Source: Amycolatopsis orientalis DSM 40040 = KCTC 9412
GTDB taxonomy: Bacteria; Actinomycetota; Actinomycetes; Mycobacteriales; Pseudonocardiaceae
DNA: 56,343 bases
Assembly (NCBI RefSeq): GCF_000478275.1
Contig: NZ_ASJB01000062.1
Span: 1-56,343 of the forward strand
Reading direction: 5' to 3'
A model generated the notes under the pieces. The model made no database searches, was not told the DNA's origin, and worked only from the letters and a program-made list of their open reading frames with translations. Shown piece after piece: positions 10,190-17,498 of the stretch (positions within the stretch are counted from its first letter, which is position 1; every line of letters begins with the position of its first letter). The position numbers and the translations under genes are program-made.

Positions 10190-10223
10190 CCGGCCGGGCG
10201 CGACCTCCCTCGCGCCCGGCCGG
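10190..10223 (+). terminator. Strong hairpin after the DUF1080 gene
   Basis: A 13-base perfect stem (CCGGCCGGGCGCG and its complement) with an 8-base loop starts 8 bases after the stop codon. A pyrimidine-rich tract follows (GGTCTCCCTT). This fits an intrinsic or attenuating terminator between the large dehydrogenase gene and the cupredoxin gene, which begins 28 bases further on. The cupredoxin gene may therefore be expressed at a lower level or from its own promoter. Confidence 0.7.
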
Positions 10224-10251
10224 TCTCCCTTGTACGGAAGGTTTCCCTGCG

Positions 10252-12135
10252 ATGTCCCCAAGAACCCTCGTCGTGGCCCTGGTGGCCGTGACGCTCGCAC
10301 TGGTGGGCCTGGTGTTACCGGGCTCGTCCGCACCCGCCGTCGCCGCACCCGTCCAGACCCTGGAATGGACGGCGGGCGACAGCACCGACCACTATCTCAG
10401 CGCGCCGTCCACCGCGGTGGCGGGCGAGACCACGATCCTGTTCAAGAACACCGAAGCCCTCGGCTCGACGATGTCGCACACGCTGACGTTCGATACGTCG
10501 ACGCCGGGCTACAACCACGACGTCAACCTCAACATCCTCGCCAACCCCTACGACGAGCAGAACGGCGAGCACCAGGCCACGGTGACGCTGACGCCGGGGA
10601 AGTACCGGTACTACTGCACGATCCAGGGGCACAGCAAAATGGTCGGTGAGTTCGTCGTCACCGACGGCGGCGGCTCCGACACCACCCCGCCGACGGTCAC
10701 CGCGAACGTCACCGGCACCAAGGACACCGCCGGGAACTACGTCGGTTCCGCGACGGTGAACCTGGCCGCGTCGGACAGTCAGTCCGGTGTGGACAAGGTC
10801 GAGTACCAGCTCGACGGCGGCGCCTGGACCGCATACACCGCGCCCGTGGTGGTCTCCGCCGTGGGCTCGCACATGGTCCACTACCGCGCGTCGGACAAGG
10901 CGGGCAACGTGTCCCCGGAAGGGATGGCGTCGTTCAGCGTCGTCACCGGGCAGCCCGGCGACACGACACCGCCGACGGTGACGGCCGAGGTGACCGGGAC
11001 CAAGGACGGTTCGGGCAACTACCTCGACACCGCCACCGTGAAGCTGACCGCCACCGACGCCGGCTCCGGCGTCGACAAGGTCGAGTACAAAGTGGACGAA
11101 GGCGCGTGGACCGCGTACAGCGCCCCGGTCGCGGTCACCGCGCCCGGAATGCACATGGTCTCCTATCGCGCGTCGGACAAGGCGGGCAACGTCTCGCCGG
11201 AGGGCATGGCGCACTTCACCGTGGTCAGCAGCGACACGACCGCACCGACGGTGACGTCCGAAGTGAGCGGGACCAAGGACACCGCGGGCAACTACGTCGG
11301 CAAGGCGACCGTGACCCTCACAGCCACCGACGCCGGGTCCGGGGTCGGCAAGGTCGAGTACAAACTCGACGGTGCCGCCTGGATGACGTACTCGGCGCCG
11401 CTCGCGCTGACCGTGGTCGGCGCGCATACGGTGAACTTCCGGGCGACGGACAAGGCGGGCAACGTCTCGCCCGAAGGCACGGCGACGTTCACCATCGTCG
11501 AAGGCGGCGACAGCACCGCACCGGTGGTTTCCGTGGTGGTGAGCGGTGATCTGGACGGAAGCTGGTCCTACATCGAGGACGCGACCATCAACCTGACCGC
11601 GACCGACACCGGGTCCGGCGTCGACAAGATCGAGTACAAACTCGACGGTGGGGCTTGGACGGTGTACACCGCGCCGGTCAAGGTGACCGCGCTCGGCACG
11701 CACACGCTGACCTACCGCGCGTCGGACAAGGCGGGCAACGTCTCGGCGGAACAGGGCGGCGCGTTCACCATCGTCGCCGCGCCGCCTGGCCCGGACGCGT
11801 GTCCGGACTCCGACGTCCGGGACACGGTGATCCTCGGCTCGGCGGACAGCCAGGTCGAGAACCGCGACACCGGCAACGGCTGCACGATCAACGACGTGCT
11901 CGACGACGAGTCGGACTACTCGTCGAACGACCAGTTCGTGGGCTATGTCCGGGCGGTGACGCAGGAACTGCTCGACCGCGAGGTCATCTCGCCCGACGAG
12001 CGGGACCTGATCGTGACGGCGGCGATCGAGTCCGGCATCGGCGGCTCGACGGCCGAGCCCGAGCCGCAGAAGCGGCCGGAGACGAAGAACCCCGGTATGA
12101 AGAAGGTCGTCAAGACCCCCATCCGGGACGTCTAG
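10252..12135 (+). CDS. Secreted cupredoxin with four OmpL47-type repeats and a shared C-terminal domain
   Basis: A 627-residue exported protein. After a signal peptide, residues about 25-140 form a plastocyanin-like cupredoxin: a His in TMSHTLTFD, then YYCTIQGHSKMVGEF gives the Cys, His and Met of a type 1 copper site. Four tandem repeats of about 90 residues follow (about 143-508), each with VDKVEYKLDGGAWT-like and YRASDKAGNVSPEG-like motifs, typical of OmpL47/Ig-like repeats. The last part (about 512-603) is a Cys-containing domain that closely matches one in the preceding gene (NRDTGNGCTINDVLDDES versus NRNAGGGCTVDDLIDDES). It is likely an extracellular electron carrier or copper donor, held by repeats and perhaps docked to the dehydrogenase through the shared domain; docking is inference. 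Confidence 0.87.
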   Translation: MSPRTLVVALVAVTLALVGLVLPGSSAPAVAAPVQTLEWTAGDSTDHYLSAPSTAVAGETTILFKNTEALGSTMSHTLTFDTSTPGYNHDVNLNILANPYDEQNGEHQATVTLTPGKYRYYCTIQGHSKMVGEFVVTDGGGSDTTPPTVTANVTGTKDTAGNYVGSATVNLAASDSQSGVDKVEYQLDGGAWTAYTAPVVVSAVGSHMVHYRASDKAGNVSPEGMASFSVVTGQPGDTTPPTVTAEVTGTKDGSGNYLDTATVKLTATDAGSGVDKVEYKVDEGAWTAYSAPVAVTAPGMHMVSYRASDKAGNVSPEGMAHFTVVSSDTTAPTVTSEVSGTKDTAGNYVGKATVTLTATDAGSGVGKVEYKLDGAAWMTYSAPLALTVVGAHTVNFRATDKAGNVSPEGTATFTIVEGGDSTAPVVSVVVSGDLDGSWSYIEDATINLTATDTGSGVDKIEYKLDGGAWTVYTAPVKVTALGTHTLTYRASDKAGNVSAEQGGAFTIVAAPPGPDACPDSDVRDTVILGSADSQVENRDTGNGCTINDVLDDESDYSSNDQFVGYVRAVTQELLDREVISPDERDLIVTAAIESGIGGSTAEPEPQKRPETKNPGMKKVVKTPIRDV

Positions 12136-12138
12136 ACC

Positions 12139-12186
12139 GGTCGTGAGTGGTAAGTGCCGTTAGAACGACACTTACCACTCACGACC
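12139..12186. repeat. Long intergenic palindrome, family P (copy 1)
   Basis: A 48-base hairpin-forming palindrome starts 3 bases after the cupredoxin stop codon. The 18-base outer arms (GGTCGTGAGTGGTAAGTG and its complement) are perfect and the centre CGTTAGAACG also pairs. One mismatch lies between the two parts. It belongs to a family repeated through the window. Here it could act as a terminator, although no T tract follows. Confidence 0.9.
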
Positions 12187-12215
12187 ACCTCGGCCCACGC
12201 CTCGCGCGTCCTGGA

Positions 12216-12300
12216 GGGGCTGAAGGGCGCTTTCACCGCATCTCATGCGGGGAAAGCGCCCTTCACCGCATCTGATGCGGTGAAGGGCCCCTTCAGCCCC
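12216..12300. repeat. Composite nested hairpin, family G (copy 1)
   Basis: An 85-base structure bounded by GGGGCTGAAGG and CCTTCAGCCCC. Inside are a hairpin with GGGCGCTTTC/GAAAGCGCCC arms, a CCGCATCTGATGCGG palindrome and TGAAGGGCCCCTTCA. The same GAAGGGCGCTTTC...GAAAGCGCCCTTC core recurs at 41808 and 55601. Confidence 0.85.
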
Positions 12301-12315
12301 GCCGTCGGTTCAGCC

Positions 12316-12361
12316 CTCGTGAGTGGTAAGTGCCGTTAGAACGACACTTACCACTCACGAG
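12316..12361. repeat. Long intergenic palindrome, family P (copy 2)
   Basis: A 46-base copy with the same inner sequence as copy 1 (GTGGTAAGTGCCGTTAGAAC), but its outer ends are CTC/GAG rather than GGTC/GACC. It ends 5 bases before the putative sigma-factor promoter at 12366. Copies 1 and 2 bracket the composite hairpin and fill most of the 294-base gap between the two genes. Confidence 0.9.
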
Positions 12362-12365
12362 GTCT

Positions 12366-12392
12366 TGTTACCTTTTTCGCGCCGTGGTCGTC
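12366..12392 (+). promoter_or_regulatory. Putative ECF41-type promoter of the sigma gene, inside an inverted repeat
   Basis: TGTTACC (12366-12372), a 16-base spacer and CGTC (12389-12392) lie 38 bases before the sigma start. I recall the ECF41 consensus as TGTCACA-N16-CGTC, and this matches with two changes in the -35 box. An identical box pair with the same spacer precedes the next gene, at 13260. The -35 box also forms the left arm of a 17-base inverted repeat (GTTACCTTTTTCGCGCC, one mismatch) whose right arm ends just before the start codon and covers the ribosome binding site. The arrangement predicts autoregulation. Confidence 0.7.
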
Positions 12393-12429
12393 ATGTCCAT
12401 GACGGATCAGGCGCGAGAAAGGTAACGAC

Positions 12430-13293
12430 ATGACCGGCGAAGCCCTGGCCAGCGCGTTCGAGGAGCAGCGCGGCCGTCTGGTGGCGGTGGCCCAGCGGAT
12501 GCTCGGCTCCCGCGCGGACGCCGAGGACGCCGTCCAGGAGGCATGGCTGCGGCTGGCCCGTCAGGACGCCGAGACGATCGACAACCTCTCCGGCTGGCTG
12601 ACCACCGTCGTCGGCCGGGTCTGCATCGACGTCCTCCGCTCCCGCAAGACCCGCCCCGAGGACTCGTACGACGAGCCGCCCGAGCTGCTGGTACTCGAGG
12701 ACACACCCGAAGAGGACGCGATGCTCGCCGACTCGGTCGGGGTGGCGCTCGTCGTGGTGCTCGACACCCTCGGCCCGGCCGAGCGGCTCGCGTTCGTGCT
12801 GCACGACCTGTTCGCGGTCCCGTTCGCCGAGGTCGGCGAGATCCTCGGCAAATCGGCGGACGCGGCCAAGATGCTCGCCAGCCGCGCCCGCCGGAAGGTG
12901 CAGGGACGGCGTCCGGCCGACGAGCCGCGGCAACGCGCCGTCGTCGACGCGTTCCTCGCGGCCGCGCGCGAAGGCGACTTCGAGGGCCTGCTGGAGATGC
13001 TCGACCCCGACGTGACCTGGCGTTCGCAGACCCGGCACGGGGAGGTCGTGCGCCTGGGCGCGGCCGAGGTCGCCACGCGGGTCCAGCGCGGGGCGCGCTC
13101 CGCCGTCAACACCCGTGCCGCACTGGTCAACGGAAAGCCCGGCGTCGTGTCGTGGAGCCGGACAGGCAAGGTGCTGGGCGTGATGAGCTGCACGATCGTC
13201 GACGGCCGCATCGTCGGCATCGACTCCGTTAGTGATCCACGTCGCCTCGCGGCCATGGGTGTTACCTCTCTGGAGGCCCCCTCGTCGAAGTAA
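12430..13293 (+). CDS. ECF RNA polymerase sigma factor with C-terminal SnoaL-like domain (ECF41/SigJ type)
   Basis: A 287-residue sigma factor. Sigma region 2 spans about 10-75 (LVAVAQRMLGSRADAEDAVQ, WLTTVVGRVCIDVLRSR). Region 4 spans about 105-160 (LGPAERLAFVLHDLFAVPF, MLASRARRKVQG). A SnoaL-like extension of about 110 residues follows (VDAFLAAAREGDFEGLLEML, then IVDGRIVGIDSVSDPRRL). This architecture belongs to ECF41-like sigma factors. They have no classical anti-sigma factor and are controlled by their own C-terminal domain. The usual WLPEP linker motif is not obvious; DEPPELLVLEDTP stands there instead. Downstream carboxymuconolactone-decarboxylase and DoxX genes fit ECF41 targets. The ribosome binding site GAGAAAGG sits in the right arm of an inverted repeat. 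Confidence 0.93.
   Translation: MTGEALASAFEEQRGRLVAVAQRMLGSRADAEDAVQEAWLRLARQDAETIDNLSGWLTTVVGRVCIDVLRSRKTRPEDSYDEPPELLVLEDTPEEDAMLADSVGVALVVVLDTLGPAERLAFVLHDLFAVPFAEVGEILGKSADAAKMLASRARRKVQGRRPADEPRQRAVVDAFLAAAREGDFEGLLEMLDPDVTWRSQTRHGEVVRLGAAEVATRVQRGARSAVNTRAALVNGKPGVVSWSRTGKVLGVMSCTIVDGRIVGIDSVSDPRRLAAMGVTSLEAPSSK
13260..13286 (+). promoter_or_regulatory. Putative ECF41-type promoter inside the 3' end of the sigma gene
   Basis: TGTTACC (13260-13266), 16 bases, then CGTC (13283-13286), 37 bases before the decarboxylase-like gene. Box sequence, spacer length and distance to the start codon copy those of the site at 12366, although the spacer sequences differ. A CTCGTCG/CGACGAG inverted repeat (13281-13287 and 13302-13308) overlaps the downstream box. 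The site lies in coding sequence, so its conservation there is notable. Confidence 0.7.
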
Positions 13294-13322
13294 GTGAACA
13301 CCGACGAGAAGGAGAAAATCCC

Positions 13323-13799
13323 ATGCAGGCAAGGCTGGAAGTCTTCAAGACCGCTCTCGCGCCGAAGCTCGTGAAGCACCTCGTGGCGGCGGGAAGGACC
13401 CTCGAAGGCAGCGAACTCCCCGCCACGACAAGGGAACTGGTGAACATCCGGGCCAGCCAGATCAACGGCTGCGCCGGCTGCCTCGACATGCACACCAAGG
13501 ACGCCGCGGCGGCGGGGGAGACCACCGTCCGGTTGAACCTGGTCGCGTGCTGGCGGGAGGCGACGGTCTTCACCGAGGCCGAACGCGCCGCGCTGGAACT
13601 CACCGAGGCGGGCTGCCGCATCGCCGACAGCGCCGGTGTCAGCGACGAGGTGTGGGAGGCCGCCGCCAAGCACTACGACGACGAACAGCTCCTGGCCCTG
13701 ACGATGCAGATCGCGCTCATCAACGCCTTCAACCGGCTGAACGTCATCACCCGGCAGCCGGCGGGCGACTACACGCCGGGCCAGTTCGCGGCGCACTGA
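13323..13799 (+). CDS. Carboxymuconolactone decarboxylase / AhpD-like protein
   Basis: A 158-residue protein of the CMD/AhpD fold. The redox-active motif is visible in INGCAGCLDMHTKDA, giving CxxC with the downstream His used by AhpD-type peroxidase-linked proteins. The length and the late IALINAFNRLNVITRQPAG segment fit alkylhydroperoxidase-like members of the family. Such proteins use the CxxC pair to reduce peroxides or pass electrons. It follows the sigma gene by 29 bases, has a good AGAAGGAG ribosome binding site and its own putative ECF41 promoter, so it is the likely main target of that sigma factor. Its stop overlaps the DoxX start by one base. Confidence 0.92.
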   Translation: MQARLEVFKTALAPKLVKHLVAAGRTLEGSELPATTRELVNIRASQINGCAGCLDMHTKDAAAAGETTVRLNLVACWREATVFTEAERAALELTEAGCRIADSAGVSDEVWEAAAKHYDDEQLLALTMQIALINAFNRLNVITRQPAGDYTPGQFAAH

Positions 13800-14164
13800 T
13801 GGACACCGCGCTGTGGATCGTCGCCGGACTGCTGTCCGTCATGTATCTCGTGTCCGGCGTCGGGAAACTGTTCCTGGCAAGGGAAACGGTCGCCGGAGTG
13901 GCCTCCGGTGCGAGCTGGGTGCTGGATTTCGGCCCCGGCACGGTGAAATTCATCGGGCTGGTCGAGGTCCTGGGCGCGGTCGGCCTGATCCTTCCGGCCT
14001 TGCTCGACATCGCACCGGAACTGGTGCCGCTGGCGGCCCTCGGGCTGGCGCTGGTCATGGCGGGGGCGCTCGTCCTGCGACTGCGCCGCCGCGAGCCGCT
14101 GCTGGCGCTGGTGGACCTCGGTTACCTCGCGTTGTGCGCGTTCGTCGCCCTCGGGCGCGCCTGA
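13799..14164 (+). CDS. DoxX-family integral membrane protein
   Basis: A 121-residue protein with four hydrophobic segments, including VAGLLSVMYLVSGVGKLF at the N-terminus and LALVDLGYLALCAFVALG at the C-terminus. The first carries the DoxX-like SGVGKL motif. DoxX-like proteins sit in the cell membrane and are linked to thiol and redox stress, often with peroxidase-like partners. The ATG shares a base with the stop codon of the CMD gene (TGATG), so the two are translationally coupled. With the sigma factor they make a three-gene redox-stress unit. The precise role is not known. Confidence 0.88.
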   Translation: MDTALWIVAGLLSVMYLVSGVGKLFLARETVAGVASGASWVLDFGPGTVKFIGLVEVLGAVGLILPALLDIAPELVPLAALGLALVMAGALVLRLRRREPLLALVDLGYLALCAFVALGRA

Positions 14165-14170
14165 ACCGCG

Positions 14171-14215
14171 TGATGGCCCCCTTTCTTGCGCCTAGCGCAA
14201 GAAAGGGGGCCATCA
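14171..14215. repeat. Perfect 21-base-arm palindrome, family T (copy 1)
   Basis: TGATGGCCCCCTTTCTTGCG begins a 21-base arm, with a CTA loop and an exact complementary arm. It starts 7 bases after the DoxX stop codon, so it is a likely terminator. A near-identical element is at 56218. Confidence 0.9.
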
Positions 14216-14410
14216 TGTACTGACTAAATCGTTCAGGCGCACATTAATCGGACAATCAGAGTCTTCGCGGATCCTTTGTGGACAGTGGGAGAGCCTCGGG
14301 CGCTCCCATTCGAAGTTCCTGGCATTGGGCTTCAGTGTCTCCAGGGAGCCGTGCTCTCACCCCATATGGTCACATGTCGTGACTGGTGGCGCGTGAGGGT
14401 TCCCGCGAGT

Positions 14411-14463
14411 GAGGGGTGTGTGGAAATAGGGACGTTCAACGTCCCTATTTCCACACACCCCTC
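14411..14463. repeat. Perfect 26-base-arm palindrome
   Basis: GAGGGGTGTGTGGAAATAGG begins a 26-base arm that pairs perfectly around a single central base (GACGTTCAACGTC). It lies between the convergent DoxX and BCCT genes. I see no second copy of this sequence in the window. Confidence 0.9.
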
Positions 14464-14521
14464 GCGTCAGTCGCCGTTACGGCACCACTCTCGGCTCACC
14501 TGAGCGGCGCCTATGCGACTT

Positions 14522-14558
14522 GGCCCCCTTCCCTCGACTCAACCGAGGGAAGGGGGCC
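14522..14558 (-). terminator. Hairpin at the 3' end of the BCCT gene
   Basis: GGCCCCCTTCCCTCG and its exact complement with a 7-base loop sit 16 bases beyond the BCCT stop codon. The GGCCCCCTT start resembles the palindromes at 14171 and 56218. It is probably the transcription terminator of the transporter gene. Confidence 0.7.
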
Positions 14559-14574
14559 TTCACGCGCGATCAGC

Positions 14575-16320
14575 TCAGGAGCGCTGTTTCGCCCGTCCGA
14601 GGAGGCGACGGCGGCCGGCGCCGTTGGTGCGTTCCTCGTGGAGTTCCTTCAGCGACAGCATCATCGCGTCCTCCTGCTTCATCAGCGGGTCGTTGCGCAG
14701 GTCCTTCCAGACCGACACGCACAGCCCGACCATCACGAACACGAACGGCACCGCGATCAGGATGGTCAGATTCTGCAGGCCGGTCAGCGCCTTGTCCCCG
14801 CCGACCAGCAGCATCACCGCCGCGACGGCGCCCATCAGCACACCCCAGAAAATGACGACGTTCTTCTTGGGATGCACGCTTCCGCGCTGGGACAAGGTGC
14901 CCATCACCACCGACGCCGCGTCCGCACCGGAGACGAAGAAGATGGACACCAGGATCATCACCAGGATCGCGATCGGAATGAACCACGGCAGTGTTTCGAG
15001 CAGCTCGAACGTCGCCGACTGGGCACTGCCCGCGCCCGCGATGTCCGTACCGGCCCGCTGCCTGCTGATCGCCGCGCCGCCGAAGATCGCGAACCAGATC
15101 AGGCTCACGATGCTCGGGATCGCGATGACACCGAAGATGAACTGGCGGATGGTGCGGCCGCGGGAGATCCGCGCGATGAACATGCCGACGAAGGGCGTCC
15201 ACGAGATCCACCACGCCCAATAGAAGACCGTCCAGCCGCCGAGCCAGGTCTGCATCTCGTCGCCGCCGGTCATCCCGGTACGGCCGGACATCTCCGCCAG
15301 TTCACGGAAGTAGTCGCCGATCGCGCCCGGCACGATGTTGAGGATCAGCACGGTCGGCCCGACCACCAGCACGAACACCGCGAGTACCGCGGCGAGCACC
15401 ATGTTGATGTTGGACAGCCACTGGATTCCCTTGGCCACCCCGGAAACCGCCGAGGCGATGAACGCGATGGTGAGGATCGCGATGATCGCGACCAGCAGGC
15501 CCTTGCCGGGGTTGTCGATCCAGCCGACGGCGCCCATCCCGCCACCGACCTGCAGCGCGCCAAGGCCGAGGGAGGCGGCCGAACCGAACAGCGTGGCGAA
15601 GATCGCCATGATGTCGATCGCCTTGCCCAGCGGGCCTTCGGTGCGCCGCTTGCCGATCAGCGGCGCGAACACCGAGCTGATCAGCTGGGTGCGGCCCTTG
15701 CGGAAGGTGCTGTAGGCGATCGCGAGGCCGACGACGGCGTAGATCGCCCACGGGTGCACGGTCCAGTGGAACAGCGTCGTCGCCATCGCGGTGTGGACGG
15801 CTTCGTCGGAATTCGGCGCCGCGGTGCCCGGGGGCGGGCTCGCGAGGTGGGAGACCGGTTCGTACACACCGAAGAACATCAGGCCGATGCCCATCCCGGC
15901 GCTGAACATCATCGCGATCCACGACGACGTCCGGAATTCGGGAAGTTCCTTGTCCCCGCCCAGCGGGATCCGGCCGTAGCGGCTTATGGCCAGACAGACC
16001 GCGAAGAGCACGAAACCGCTCGCGGTGAGGACGAAAGCCCAGCCGCCGTAAGGGATGACGGCGTCGTTGAGCAGGGTCGACGCGACACTCGCGAGGCTAC
16101 CCGGCGAGAGGACGCCCCAGACGATGATCGCGAGCGCGAGGGCCGCCGCCACGCCGAAAACGGTGCGGTCGGTTTCGGCGGGGCGTTCGGCTGCGAGGTC
16201 GAGGGGGACGTGCTCATCGGGTGAGTGCCCCGGACCTGTCGTATCCGGTGCGTGTGCGAGGTCTGTCGCGGTCTCCGCGACGGCCTCTTCTTCCGCTTGC
16301 TTACCGTCCTGCGAACTCAT
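14575..16320 (-). CDS. BCCT-family betaine/carnitine/choline transporter
   Basis: A 581-residue membrane transporter of the betaine-choline-carnitine family. About 12 hydrophobic segments follow a charged cytoplasmic N-terminus of about 50 residues. Family signatures are clear: GMGIGLMFFGVYEP near residue 145, FHWTVHPWAIYAVVGLAIAY, and the tryptophan-rich segment VFYWAWWISWTPFVGMFIAR that lines the substrate site. It probably imports glycine betaine or choline by sodium coupling for osmoprotection. I place the start at the ATG at 16320, because upstream codons encode no membrane segment. The best ribosome binding site (GGAAGGAG) is about 25 bases away, separated by a small GCGCCG/CGGCGC hairpin that could bring it close. 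No partner genes are adjacent. Confidence 0.92.
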   Translation of the reverse strand: MSSQDGKQAEEEAVAETATDLAHAPDTTGPGHSPDEHVPLDLAAERPAETDRTVFGVAAALALAIIVWGVLSPGSLASVASTLLNDAVIPYGGWAFVLTASGFVLFAVCLAISRYGRIPLGGDKELPEFRTSSWIAMMFSAGMGIGLMFFGVYEPVSHLASPPPGTAAPNSDEAVHTAMATTLFHWTVHPWAIYAVVGLAIAYSTFRKGRTQLISSVFAPLIGKRRTEGPLGKAIDIMAIFATLFGSAASLGLGALQVGGGMGAVGWIDNPGKGLLVAIIAILTIAFIASAVSGVAKGIQWLSNINMVLAAVLAVFVLVVGPTVLILNIVPGAIGDYFRELAEMSGRTGMTGGDEMQTWLGGWTVFYWAWWISWTPFVGMFIARISRGRTIRQFIFGVIAIPSIVSLIWFAIFGGAAISRQRAGTDIAGAGSAQSATFELLETLPWFIPIAILVMILVSIFFVSGADAASVVMGTLSQRGSVHPKKNVVIFWGVLMGAVAAVMLLVGGDKALTGLQNLTILIAVPFVFVMVGLCVSVWKDLRNDPLMKQEDAMMLSLKELHEERTNGAGRRRLLGRAKQRS

Positions 16321-16520
16321 GTTCAGCCACGCGCCGATGACGGCGCGTTCTCCTTCCGCCCGAGTTAACCCGTTTGCACCACTGCACCCTAACCAGAAAA
16401 CTGGTAACCGGCAGAAAATGCGGGCGAAGAGGTTTAAACCGGTGAAGGTGGGCGTGACCTCGGCGAACGCGGGTCTCGCCACCCGTCCGGGCGGGGAACG
16501 TGTCGCTCGTGACACCGTTG

Positions 16521-17303
16521 TCAGGAGATCGGGCCGAGTTTCTCGCAGAGAGCCCTGGTGAACCGCGGTTCCTTGGCGAGGATTTCGTCGCAGCCCGCGG
16601 ATTCGACGTTCATCACCGGCTGCCAGCCCTCGGGTGCCCAGCGGTAGAGCACTCGGATCGAGGGGCTCCGATGGAAATTGACGCGGTCGACGACGAGCCA
16701 CTCCTGGTCACAGGCGCGAGTGTCCGTGTCGATGGCCTCGCCGTAGGTCTGCGCGACCCGGACCGGAGCGCAGTGGTCGGCGGGTGGGTCGCAGCCCAGC
16801 GCGCCGCAGTGACCCCAGGTGCCGTCGGGCAGTTTGTGCCAGGCCGCCGTGGTCTGGCTGTTGAGTACCACGGTCCGGTTCGCGATCGGGGAGGTGGCGG
16901 TGAGCCTGATCTCCGTCGGTGCCGTCGATCGGCAATCGGCGCCGGTCAGCCCGCTGATGACGGTGCCGGCGTAGATGATGCCGTTCTCTTCGGTCAGGCC
17001 TTCGATCCGCGGGTCGCGGGCACAGTCCGGCGAGCCTTCCGGTATCCGCACCTGGATCAACAGGGTGCGGTCGTCGGCCCCTTCGCGGAGGCCGGTGGCT
17101 TCGACGGTCCGAGTCCTCCAAGGGGATTCCACCGCGGCCGCGGCCGAAGTGGCCGCCGACGCCATAGGCGCTGTCGTCGGCGCCGGGGTGGTGTCCACAT
17201 AGGGAATGTCGGCCGCCAGCACGGCGGCGAAGAGCACTCCGCCGCCGGCCAGAACGGCCGCACTCCACAGGACAGGACGAAGAAAACGCCGTCTACCGGC
17301 CAT
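16521..17303 (-). CDS. Membrane-anchored or secreted hypothetical protein
   Basis: A 260-residue protein that I do not recognise. It starts with basic residues and one hydrophobic segment (VLWSAAVLAGGGVLFAAVLA), then a Thr/Ala/Pro-rich linker and an extracellular domain. That domain has several cysteines (for example GADCRSTAP, GHCGALGCDPPADHC, RACDQEW and ESAGCDEI), suggesting disulfides. Codon use matches the surrounding genes. It lies 27 bases after a 47-residue membrane ORF on the same strand, so the two may be co-transcribed under the GlxA-type regulator divergent from them. The function cannot be inferred. Confidence 0.8.
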   Translation of the reverse strand: MAGRRRFLRPVLWSAAVLAGGGVLFAAVLAADIPYVDTTPAPTTAPMASAATSAAAAVESPWRTRTVEATGLREGADDRTLLIQVRIPEGSPDCARDPRIEGLTEENGIIYAGTVISGLTGADCRSTAPTEIRLTATSPIANRTVVLNSQTTAAWHKLPDGTWGHCGALGCDPPADHCAPVRVAQTYGEAIDTDTRACDQEWLVVDRVNFHRSPSIRVLYRWAPEGWQPVMNVESAGCDEILAKEPRFTRALCEKLGPIS

Positions 17304-17330
17304 GCAAACCCCCCAGGTTCCGAGGGGAGC

Positions 17331-17474
17331 TTAAACCGTGGCACCTCCTCGCCAGAAGGGCTGACCGAGCGGGTCGCCGCCGGCGACGTCCGGCCGTCCC
17401 TGCCGCACGTGGTTGTGGTGCAGGAGGTAGGTGACGAGGGCGATGAGGGAGAGGGTGACGATGATTGCGGTCAT
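17331..17474 (-). CDS. Small 47-residue membrane protein
   Basis: An uninterrupted frame from an ATG at 17474 to a TAA at 17331. It starts with a single hydrophobic segment (MTAIIVTLSLIALVTYLLHH) and continues with a short polar tail (GRPDVAGGDPLGQPFWRGG). Codon third positions are mostly G or C, as in real genes here. Its ATG lies 86 bases from the start of the divergent regulator gene, within reach of a shared control region, and it directly precedes the 260-residue protein. It resembles the small single-span proteins often encoded beside GlxA-type regulators, but I recognise no family. Confidence 0.6.
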   Translation of the reverse strand: MTAIIVTLSLIALVTYLLHHNHVRQGRPDVAGGDPLGQPFWRGGATV

Positions 17475-17498
17475 GGCAGTAAGTTTGCGCCGCTCGAC

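Larger units (their letters stand above)
14165..14574. other. Convergent intergenic region (410 bases) with three different palindromes
   Basis: This gap lies between the 3' ends of the DoxX gene and the BCCT gene and holds no convincing gene. It contains the hairpins at 14171, 14411 and 14522. Between them, 14216-14280 is richer in A/T (GACTAAATCGTTCAGG) than its surroundings, and 14281-14410 has no feature that I can name. Short open frames here lack a ribosome binding site and normal codon bias. Confidence 0.8.

Noticed and set aside
6255..10385. 1376-residue open frame antisense to the dehydrogenase-DUF1080 gene
   Set aside because: It runs through the opposite strand of a protein with clear domains. 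Its composition (Val/Arg/Gly/Asp rich) is typical of GC-skewed antisense frames, with no domain or ribosome binding site.
12131..12141. TCTAGACCGG after the cupredoxin gene as a DasR box
   Set aside because: It overlaps the stop codon and palindrome copy 1, lacks the left half (TGGTC) and lies at a 3' end.
12139..12361. Two palindrome copies as a CRISPR-like array
   Set aside because: There are only two units, the space between them is a structured hairpin rather than a unique spacer, and no cas gene is near.
14276..14503. 75-residue open frame in the DoxX/BCCT gap
   Set aside because: It has no ribosome binding site, atypical codon use, and its end runs through a perfect palindrome.
16321..16701. 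127-residue N-terminal extension of the BCCT transporter
   Set aside because: It has no family similarity and reads through the intergenic region. Codon bias changes at the ATG at 16320.
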